DNA of 64,000 bases from Armigeres subalbatus (Eukaryota > Arthropoda > Insecta > Diptera > Culicidae), in NCBI RefSeq assembly GCF_024139115.2, contig NC_085140.1, positions 26,319,956 through 26,383,955 on the forward strand. The letters are read 5' to 3'. The translations under genes and the position numbers were made by a program. Every line of letters starts with the position of its first letter. The first letter of the stretch is position 1. Shown here in pieces: positions 32,901 through 44,900 of this stretch. The notes under the pieces were generated by a model that was not told where the DNA came from, did no database searches, and worked only from the letters and a program-made list of their open reading frames with translations.

Positions 32901-35900
32901 GTGACTGGAAGATTTGTCCTCAGAAGATGGTCGAAGGCCAGTAAATCGACCGAAACGTCCGGACAGTCTGGCAAAGTTTTGTTTTATCATTTTTCGCCGA
33001 AAACGTATCGATGAGAATTTCCACCAGCAATTTCGCGGCGATTGATCCATTATCAACATCTTTTCATAGCGCTCTTCCACCAAGTATTTTTCCTAGCAAT
33101 CGAGCGAGGCATCGAATGAAACACCACGCGTCTCCATTAGATTGCTCAAGCAATCCTTTCTTCTAGCAGTTATTCGTGATGATAGAATTATTTTTATTTC
33201 AATATTATTTTATTGTGTTTACAAATGAATCGTTTTGTTTGCTAACGCTAAATCCTCGTGAAAAAATCTGTACTCTGACAAAAACACGAAAACAATGTTT
33301 TATTTTAAAATGTACGCAAAATATCTTCGTTTGTTTGAGAAACAACTCAGTTCAGTTCGGCATTTTTTATTCTTCAGCCGAGCTAATAAAGTAGTTTGTT
33401 GACTGCGATACTCAAAGGTGCCGCCCTTATCATACGTCCATTCAGCTGATATTTCACTTGTCATAAGACGAGACAATCCCATTTAATTCCACCACTTAAT
33501 TGTACCTTGACAGATACGTATTTTGACCTCAACAGTAAGGTCGTCTTCAGTGTCGCGTACTTGACTTGATATTTCTCGCTTAACTTTTCAAAAGGTCCTA
33601 AGTCACATTTTTTTATGAATTAATTTGAATAGCGCAATCAACAGAACAACACGAAAGCTTTTGATTGCAGTACTCAAATTAATTCATGAAAAAAATGTTA
33701 CTTAGGTACTTTTGAAACCGATTCTCGGCACACTGTACAGGAAATCAATGATTTATACTACTTGAAAGCCGAAGCATTAACATTAATAATTTTCAAAAAG
33801 CCTCCCAATTATCTCGGTCAATACTGATTATTCTACGCGCTAATTGGTACAATTAAGCGAAAGCAAATTTGAGGGGATATTTAAAAAAAATCTCAGAAAA
33901 ATAATAAAATTTTGAACTTTCATAATTCTTTAAGAAAACCTTTTTAAATTTCATCAATTTGTGCCTTTATTTTTTTTACCCCTTCATTATTGTTGGATAT
34001 GACAAATAGGTTCTCACGGATTTAGTCTCTACTCATATTGTTCTGGCAGTACGGCAACTGCAATTTTGCGCAGACTTGTTGACTCGCAACTATTCGCGAA
34101 GTCGAAGCAAAATTCTTCACACAAACAATGACAGTTCTTTATGGGTTTATGGAGAGGAGGAGATGGCGGCCATATTTTACTCAAACTCTGACAGATAGCA
34201 ATGGAAAGGAGGGAAGAGCCGAATTTGCTTCGACTTCGCGAATTCCTTGCCTTGTTCTCTTTCGGAATCTAGTAGTCGGCGATCAGTTCATGTATCAGTT
34301 CGAGGATATTTTTCATCAGCGGAAACCAACTGAGCTTTTCGAAAAAAAAACCTTCATGTATATCGAATGGAGACTTCCGAACCTGTAGACTTTTACTCAG
34401 AAGCGTATTCTTAACATATAATTCAACATTTTTTTACAATCAGCTGGAACGCATAGCAGATTTTTAAAATAGGTTCATTCGACGTTTTGTCCTTTCGTTC
34501 TTATGTTTAGTGTTGGTAGAATCATACTCAAATTTTAATCATAACATCGTCATAATACTGGTATGACGGCGAATGTGAGCAGTTAGTTGAGGAGAAGAAT
34601 GCAGCATGGGCGAGATTGCTGCAACACCGCACGAGGGCGAACGAGGCACGATACAAACGGGCGCGGAACAGACAAAACTCGATTTTCCGGAGGAAAAAGC
34701 GCCAGCAGGAAGATCGAGACCGTGAAGAGACGGAGGAACTGTACCGCGCTAATAACGCACGAAAGTTCTATGAGAAGTTGAACCGTTCACGTAAGGGCCA
34801 CGTGCCACAGCCCGATATGTGTAAGGACATAAACGGGAACCTTCTTACGAACGAGCGTGAGGTGATCCAAAGGTGGCGACAGCACTACGAAGAGCACCTG
34901 AATGGCGATATGGCAGACAACGGTGGCGGTATGGTAATGAACCTAGGAGCACGCGCGCAGGACATGCGACATCCGGCTCCGAATCTCCAGGAAATCCAGG
35001 AGGAGATCGGCCGGCTGAAAGACAACAAAGCCCATGGAGTTGACCAACTACCAGGAGAGCTGTTTAAACACGGTGGTGAAGTACTGGCTAGAGCACTGCA
35101 CTGGGTGATTACCAAGGTTTGGGAGGATGAGGTTCTGCCGCAGGAGTGGATGGAAGGTGTCGTGTGTCCCAACTACAAAAAGGGCGATAAGCTGGATTGC
35201 AGCAACTACCGCGCAATCACATTGCTGAACGCCGCCTACAAGGTACTCTCCCAAATTTTATGCCGTCGACTAACACCAATTGCAAGAGAGTTCGTGGGGC
35301 AGTACCAGGCGGGATTTATGGGTGAACGCTCTACCACAGACCAGGTGTTCGCCATACGTCAGGTATTGCAGAAATGCCGCGAATACAACGTGCCCACACA
35401 TCATCTATTTATCGACTTCAAAGCCGCATATGATACAATCGATCGGGACCAGCTATGGCAACTAATGCACGAAAACGGATTTCCGGATAAACTGATACGG
35501 TTGATCAAGGCGACGATGGATCGGGTGATGTGCGTAGTTCGAGTTTCAGGGGCATTCTCAAGTCCCTTCGAAACCCGTAGAGGGTTACGGCAAGGTAATG
35601 GTCTTTCGTGTCTGCTGTTCAACATCGCTTTGGAGGGAGTAATACGAAGGGCAGGGATTGACACGAGTGGTACGATTTTCACGAAGTCCGTCCAGTTATT
35701 TGGTTTCACCGACGACATTGATATCATGGCACGTAACTTTGAGAGGATGGAGGAAGCCTACATCAGACTGAAAAGCGAAGCTAAACGGATTGGACTAGTC
35801 ATCAACACGTCTAAGACGAAGTACATGATAGGAAGAGGCTCAAGAGAGGTCAATGTGAGCCACCCACCACGAGTTTCTATCGGTGGTGACGAAATCGAGG

Positions 35901-38900
35901 TGGTTGAAGAATTCGTGTACTTGGGCTCACTGGTGACCGCCGATAACGATACCAGCAGAGAAATTCGGAGACGCATAGTGGCTGGAAATCGTACGTACTT
36001 GAGACTCCGCAAGACGCTCCGATCGAATAGAGTTCGCCGCCGTACCAAACTGACAATCTACAAAACGCTTATAAGACCGGTAGTTCTCTACGGACACGAG
36101 ACCTGGACGATGCTCGTGGAGGACCAACGCGCACTGAGAGTTTTCGAAAGGAAAGTGTTGCGTAGCATCTATGGTGGGGTGCAGATGGCGGACGGTACGT
36201 GGAGGAGGCGAATGAACCACGAGTTGCATCAGCTGTTGGGAGAACCATCCATCGTTCACACCGCGAAAATCGGAAGACTGCGGTGGGCCGGGCACGTAGC
36301 CAGAATGTCGGACAGTAATCCGGTGAAAATGGTTCTCGACAACGATCCGACGGGAACAAGAAGGCGAGGTGCACAGCGGGCAAGGTGGATCGATCAGGTG
36401 GAGGACGACTTGCGGACCCTCCGCAGACTGCGTGGTTGGCGAAGTGCAGCCATGAACCGAGCTGAATGGAGAAGTCTTTTATGTGCAGCACAGGCCACTC
36501 CGGCCTTAGTCTGATGATAAATAAATAAATCGTCATAATATGATTATATTTAACATGATATGTTATTTTTATTTTTACCGAAAAAAATGGCTGCATTTTT
36601 GGTAGATAGGAATCGAAAAAAGTAGAAGGTTGTATCAGAGAAACGACCGCAAAATCAACATAGAATTACGTATTAGAGTGCAGCGACTCAGAACAGTAAT
36701 TATAGGTTTCTTGCCTTTAATCATTTTTCGGATTTGATTTTTAACATTTATCAATTCACGCGCCAGATGACAAAAAGCCGAAATGTAGGCAATTAACTGT
36801 GTACTACAAGTTTTCAACGCGGAGACGAGCCAGCCTCGGGCTGAAAGTCTCTTTAATAAAGACACAAAAAAAAAAAAAAAGTTTTCAACAGTTCCTGACG
36901 AAATTCAATTTTTCAATAGTTTAGCGCTTTTATTCAATTGTTTTCAATAGTTGTGCAAAATCTTAAAGAGTTTGTCGATCGATTGATACAAAAATCATCA
37001 AAATCAATTGGAAGATAGCTGAGTTATTAGCCCATACTTCCTGACCACTTTTCGTGACGGTCTCAAATTTGTTTCTGCAGAATGACTCCCCTATGTATTT
37101 CCAAAGGACGTATTCTACGTCAAAAACGAAGGTACCACCTCCAGTATAACTTGAACCTACATTCAAAGTTGTACGTGTACCAGCTGGACAAAGTCAATTG
37201 CCTACCGTGGAGATTCGAGTTTCGGACACACTCAAACTTCAGACGGATCTATTCGTATGAGAAATTTTCTGGAATATTCCATCGAAATGTTTTGTCAAGC
37301 TGGATCGAAAGAACTAATTGTTTTACCTTATTTTAGTATAGTTACGATGTAGTAAGACATGTTAATTCAATTCGGCGAAATGATTAAAAGACAGTCTGAG
37401 CTGTGCAGTGATAATTGTTTTTAATTATTCTTCCCGATACTGTGTAATCAAGTGTCCGAAGTTTGAATCTTTGTGTCCGAAATATGAATCCAACCCCACC
37501 GGTGTCCGAGGTTTAAATCAAACAGAAGCCGGATATTTTCATAAATTTCAACCATTCTTCGCAATATCTTGCACTTATTAAATACGTAGTTCAAAGGTGA
37601 ATACTATACTTAGTGATTGCAATAATGGTTAAATCACGTTGTGATTTAAAATGTGAGTAAACAGGATGATTGTATATCAGAAAGTGCTTAAGCGTCCGAA
37701 GTTTGAGTTTGCACGGTATCCATAATGTGATAATCATAATCTTTTCAATAACACAATTTGTTATACAGGGTGTCGACTACCTGAAAAAACCTGGAAAACC
37801 TGCAATTATCAGGGAATTATTGTCAACCTGTAAAAATCAGGGAATTATCAGGGAATTGTTGAGACAATCAGGGAAATCAGGAATAGAGAAAGTGAACATG
37901 TTGTATTCACATTATTTATCAAAGGTTCAATTGAGGAGTCGTGAATGTACCTTTTAATGCCGGAATAAATAATGCATATGTTAAAGGTCGGCAGTGAGCC
38001 ACAAACAAGCGATCAAACAACTCACCTTATAACTGAAGAAAGAAGGAATTTGTTTCTTGCGGTTTTGAACACTGGCGAAGTTGAAAGGAGGCATGTAACC
38101 CACCTAATTAAATTTTTTTCCCTCAATTGGAATATACACGCCAGGATTTTTCACCAATTTAATACTTTTTTTCAAAGATTTTTTTTCCAAATTTCGTCTA
38201 GAAATGTTTTCAGCAGTCCACCAGAAATTCTTTTTCGAACACCCCCTTGATTTTTTAAAATTCCTACTGAAAATTTACTTAGAAATAATTTAGGAAATCC
38301 CTACAACGGTTCCTTAATAAAATCCTCAGGTAATTTCTTCGAAGTTTTTGACGTAAACTACGTCTAAGGGGAAGACTCGGATACAGGGTGTAAAATGAAA
38401 ATTTCAAAATTGAGGACCGTCACGAAATCATGTAAGATTTTGAACGTTACTAGCGCATTCATCTTTCGATGGATTTTTGAGATTTATATATCAATCGACT
38501 CGGGAACTCTCCACCAATTTGCCAGATGTATTGGATCTTCTGATTATCAACGTTAAACTAAGGTATCGGACCATTTTGATAACACCTCCTATTCCCGTCC
38601 GCAACGTGAGTTTCAGCGCGGTTGGGTTTTGGGCTCTCCTTTTTGTGCGGTGTTTCGCACCAGTTTGGCACAAAAAGTAGAGCCGGAGCAGTGACCGCGG
38701 TCGAAAGAAATGCGTAGTGTGTAACGTATAGTGAATATGTAGTGCATAAAAAGTGATATCCATACATGCACAGGTTTGTGCAAGCATAGGAAAATCGATT
38801 GTAAGCAAGGGCAATGCAATGTGATTATGCGATAATCGCAATGTAAATGAAAAAACATGTTCGGTTCAAGGATAACTTATGAAACTGATAAGCCATTTTA

Positions 38901-41900
38901 TGATAAATTATATTTTTATTATAAAATTCGCGCCGGAATCAAAAGGATTCAATCTTGATTTAGGAAGATTTAGGAAGTGTGAATGGATTTCAAATATTCT
39001 TATGATATGTATCAATCATGTGGGCTTATTGTATACGTCTATACTACCATTATACGCATAACTGTCCCATGTATAAAGAGAGTTCCAGCAAACATGGGAC
39101 AAATATGTGTATAACGAGAGTACAGCTTCGGAACGCATACGTTCTTGAAACGGGCTATAGGAGTTACAACATATCTATCACTTTCTAGCTCCCGGGTCTA
39201 AGATTCTTACAATTATATGAATAAACTGGTTGCACGAATATTGTATCCGTAGTGCCACTTTCGGACAGTGGGAGTTTAATTGTAATAAAATAACCCCCCC
39301 CCCCTCCTCACCTATTCCCGTCAGCAACGTTTACTCTTCGGGCGCATCACAACCGAATGACTTGGTATTTGGTACATCCCGAGTAGCACAGATGTTGTAG
39401 GGTAAGACGGTATAATATGCCCCCCCTAAGGCAATACCTATGAAAACTTTTTACTTTTCAACGTAATTTATGCAAACTTTGTGTTATTTGGTAGTTCAAC
39501 AAGTCGCAAATGCATTACCTGTTAGTAGTCCTATACAAATATTACTGAGAACCCGTAATAAAGCTTTTTTGAAAAGTCGTGAAAAACTGGATTTCAAAAA
39601 GTGCCTGGGCAATACGCCCCACCGTAATCAAACACGTTTCATAACCCTTTATTAGTATTTTATCTATGCCATAATAAAAAGGTTACAAATCCTTATGTGC
39701 TTGACATTAAAAAACCATCAAGTCCATTTAAGCAGGTGTGAATTACATTTTAATATTGTCCATACAATTTGGAAGCTACTGCTGCAGGCTCGCTGCGCTT
39801 GTGTACAGTTGGTAAGGGCATACCGTCCTGCCTACACTGGGGCGTTTTGGCCATATTAACCACTGAGAAAAGTTATTTTGTTGCCCAACTGAGTGTTCCC
39901 GTGCAAGTTTTCCGGACAGTATGCTAGAGTCGCTCCAGAATGTTGAGCAAACAAACATGAAAAGTTACATCAAAACTGTAACTTTTTGTATTTTGCTATT
40001 ATTTTCATTGTGTAATAGAAAAATACTTCCACATTCACATAGTATGATGGTTTTACAAATATTTATGCATTATGGTTCCAACTGATTTTTACCCTTAGTT
40101 AGGTATAGTTTTCTAGAAATCAAAGGGGGGCGTTTTGGCCAGGTGGGGCGCATTATACCGTCTTACCCTACATAGATCACAGTAGCTTATGTGGGACCCG
40201 ATTTAGCCACAATTAGGTTGCTGTAACCAGTTTTACTAGACTTGTGCTGTTTGGGGTGGCTAGCATGTGTATTTGTTGATTTCTAGTTCTCGCGTCCGGG
40301 TTTTATCGACCCGCGCTTCTTTGTCGTACTCGATAATCCAACTATCCCTTCTCCAAAAGCGATACCTCGACTCAAAAATTGGCCCCGGACCTTGAGAAGA
40401 ACATCATGTGACATGATCAAGGAGCACTCGAAAATTTAGTCAAATTTCTTTTACCGATATCAATTATAGAGTTTTTTGTTTCAAAATAATATTTCTCCGT
40501 ATTTAATAATCATACTCCACTATTTCCATTTATATATTACTACACTTACTAGTGATGTACAAAAAATCAAGATATATGCAAAAAAAATAATAAAAACTAA
40601 TCAGCGCGTAAAAAATAAAGACGCCGAAAATTACACTATTCTGGGCATAGAATCTTTCGTTTGCAGTACTCAAATTTAATTAATTCATAGTTACATAATG
40701 CAATAGAAATAGCATCCTTTCAGGTGATAATATCGTTGAAATGTATGATTTTTTGGCTTTCCTTTTCCAAAAGATTTTTCTTTCTATTGAAATGTAGGCA
40801 ATTTACCTTTGGATGCATTAAGCACACTAAGTCGAATCCAACAGTCGGAATTGCGAAAAGCATCATTACCACTTGGGTTTTTGAAGTGAAAATTTTAAGT
40901 TATCGTACCGTCGTCGGGGGAAACAATGGGTCAAATGGGGGTGATCATGGGTCATTGTTAGAAGTTAGAAGATTAGATTAAATGTATCTGAGGACAAGAA
41001 AATTGAATTATAAGAGACCTTTTGGAACGATTTTGTTATCCGACCTCCAGACTGTCGGTGAGGGCGCTGACCCATTGTCACCCGCGACGACGATATACAA
41101 CAATTTTCACATTTCAAGCTAGGGGGAATGACTGCTTTGGCAGGTTTTGTTCTATTATTGTCAGGGGGTTTTTATATTATTATGACTGATTGATTATGCT
41201 CAAATTTGGCCTAAACATTCTTTGCATATCAAAGTATATTGTAGCCAAATTTCATAAAGTTTGGTCGACCAAAACCCCCCTGACAATAAAAGAACAAAAC
41301 CTGTCAAAGCCAACTATCCCCTACGTAAATTTTGTTATAAACCAGTGACATAAGTAATCGAATGAATTATCTTAAAATATTCATGCATGATGATGACTAC
41401 ATTTCTAACGCACCAAACTGTTTTACGTAGTTTACGTTGGGCGGTCGTGTCTTGTACATAACCCTTCAGATTTTTCTCAAGGTATTCGCTTAGAATTAGA
41501 ATTTTTTTCTTGGATTTTCCTTCAGTCTTTCGGAAATTCTTTAAGAGAATCCTCCTCAAATTGCTTCGGAAATTTCTTTGAAAATACATTCCAAATTTAC
41601 TTTTAAAATCCCTTCGAAAAGTCAGTCTGAAATAAAAGCCCTTCCTGAAATAAAAAATCCTAATCGATAAAATTCCTAAAATGTGTAGTTGGCTACACGT
41701 TCGCCTCATAAGCGAATAATCATGGGTTCGATTCCCAGCCCCTCCACCAAACCCTTGCCAGTCGCCAGAAGGGCAGTCCGTACGGTGGCGTTTTGGGGAA
41801 CGCGCCTCACCGACACGGCTGCTTAATGACGACTGACAAATCTGTTCTTCTCGGAGGCATTCCTCCAACGTACTTTGATTAATGGCAACCGAACAAAGCA

Positions 41901-44900
41901 ACGATCACTGGATTCACCACATGGACAAATGAACACAATGGACTCACGGTGATATGGACTGGCAACGACAACAATAACTAATTATGGACATCTAAAAATA
42001 GTTTCTGTGTGGACTCTGTACAGCAGAGTACCACAGTAGATCACGGCACAGTAGCGGTTAAGAACACAGAGTGCCTACCAAATAAATATACGAATAAAAA
42101 AAAATCCTAAAAGAATTTCTAGTAGTAATTCCTGAAGGAATTTTTGAAGCAAACATTAGTTTTCGAAATAATTCCTAAAGAAAAATGTTGATGGAATTCT
42201 TCAAAGAAGGAACTTTTGAAGACATATTTAAAGGAATTTCTGTGAGAATTTTTGGAGGAATCCTTCAGGGATTCTTTTTGAAACTCCTGTAGGAATTTAT
42301 TCGGAAATTCCTTCACACAAATATTTAAAAAAATCCTATAATTTCTTAAGGAATTCCTATTAAAAATTTCCAAAAAAAAGTTAATTTTTGAGGGGATGGA
42401 TTGTAAATAATTGCCGAAGAAATTTTTCGTAGAATATCTAAAAGGAACTTCAGTAGGAATTCCTGAAGAATGAGTGATGAACTTTTTTTCGCGAAAAAAT
42501 CATTGAAATAAAGAATAAAAAAACGTGCTTGAGTTTCTCGGACTCAAACGCATTGCATCACATCGAGGCGTATGTTTTGCTTACATATGGATCATTCCAT
42601 ACCAAGTGACAGAACTATTTGTAATCGACTTTGTATTTCTATGTACAAATCCTTTTTGCCTTTCTCGTATACTAAGTATACGTAAAGGCTATATGATCGC
42701 TCCAAAATCAAACTTTTTATAGAAGGCCCGGAGACCCATAGTGTTATATACCGATCGACTCAGCTCGATGCATTGAGGTGATGTCTGTGTGTATGTCTGT
42801 GCGCACCAACCCAAAAAAGTGTCACTCATTTTTCAGGTAATTATCCTTAAACGATTTACTCGCAACAAGTTGCATTCGGCGCAAAATACTCTACTATTGT
42901 TTCCTATTGAAAATTGGCCAGATCGGACTATAGGCTCGGAAGTTATGGCTAAAACACAACTTTTTTTATAGAAAATTTGAGTAAAAAAATGTCACTCAGG
43001 CACTTATCCTTAACCAATTAATGGTCACAATACTATTTTTATAATTCACGAGAAAGGCACCATACCGCTAGGTGGATTAATCAGGGTTTTTTATGATAGG
43101 AAAACCCCTCGGCAAATGGAAGCACCTCTCGTATTTGATGTTTTGTAAAAATCATATTTTTGAATGGTTCATATCTCGCTTAACTTTTCAAAAGGACCTA
43201 AGTAACATTTTTTTCATGAATTAATTTGAATAGCGCAATCAACAGAACAACATGAAAGCTATTGATTGCAGTATTCAAATTAATTCATGAAAAAAATGTT
43301 ACTTAGGTCCTTTTGAAAAGTTAAGCGAGATATCTCGGACAGTTTCAAAGCTACAAATAGCTTTTTTTATGCATTTTGAATAGCTAATTTTTCAAACTTT
43401 TGATGAAAAATATCGATTTTAAGTAGAAGTGCTGCCAACTATATTGTTTATGCGTTTAAAATATAAAATTGTATTTTTCTGGTAATTAGTATATTTTTAT
43501 TTGGAAAACAACACCAGAATCGTGTTCTCCAGAGAAATTTGTATAAGAGACACTATGAGCCGTTCTTGAGTTGGCAACGTAGTAACTTTAGGAAGAATAG
43601 CTTTCCTGTATTGTTGTAAAGCTTACAATGGATTCGTCATTTGTCTATTTTGTCCATTTTATAGCATGGTTTGTAGCCATAAAGATTGAGCGTATGATAC
43701 ATGCGACTCTATTCTTGGTTGAAATTGTAAATAAGGCATGTAAACTCAGCCCATACATAAACAATTGGTTAAAATTTCATTCAAATTTAAGAAAATTGAT
43801 TGTAAGTTTGCACATTTTCTCAGGCATGGCATGGGCCCATACGGATTCATTAGCCATTGTTTTAAGCGATTAATTGAATGCATTTAATAATGCAGAACAC
43901 GTAATAATCATGCAGTGATGCAAGTTGCGATTCGAATCAAGAGCGATTCTTTGGGCCATGATTCTGATGGGATTTGACTCACGCATAATTTGAATTGCCG
44001 ATGAGATTTGAGAATTTTTATATTTTACCAACACTGCACTGCTTTGTCCCACAGCCCTCCATGCACTGTGCTGATTGAAGAGGTCAGGTTTTTTTTTATT
44101 ATTATTTTGTTGCAGTTCTAGTTCTCAGGGTCTATCTCATTCGGAGAATTAAACTTAAAAGTGACAGTTCGAAAATTAAAAAATCACCCGGTCATAAGAA
44201 TGGCTGGTGCTACCCAGCAATTCCAATAGGACATCGATGAAAAACGATTCGATATTTGTCAAAAGTAATCTTGCTCTGCGGGCAGGGTTATTGGATAATT
44301 ATTGAAACGTCACTTTTATGTTTCATTTCAGTTTAATCCTCCAAATGAGACAGATCCTTAACACAGTATGGTATCAATAACAAAATGAGGTATTGTTGAG
44401 TTAATTTCTCCTGCTCGGGATCCCCGAGCAGGAGCGACGACCTCGTTGACATAAATTGGTATGATTTAGCCTTGCATAAGAGTTAAAATACCAAAAAAAT
44501 AATACCAAAAACTTATATGCAGAATACTTGAGGCATACCATGCTTAGGTATTTCAATACCAAACGAATAATAATTGATTATGCATTTGGTATTAAAATTC
44601 AATTTAATAACAGAATTTGTTATGGCTTAAGTATTGTGCATATTAGTTTTTGATATTATTCCTTTGGTATTTTACCTCTTATGCAAGGCTAGTTCATAAC
44701 AGAATATGGTATTAATAACAGAATTAAGTATTATTGAGCCAATTTCTCTTGCTCGGGGAGGAGACCTTTCTGAACGATTTTGCTATCCAGTTTTCTGCGA
44801 GCGGTAATGGACGCCAGATTTCCTGCCGGTTAGTCTCTGATTTGACGTTTGTGGAGGTCAGCTGCATCCACCGTTCGAGCATTTTGATCTATGTGATATA

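Noticed and set aside
34885..36295. Minus-strand open frames of 95-175 aa
   Set aside because: Shadows of the LINE reverse transcriptase frame on the plus strand.
41682..41760. tRNA-Met gene
   Set aside because: The anticodon and T-arm are good, but the 5' acceptor strand is absent and a SINE body follows.
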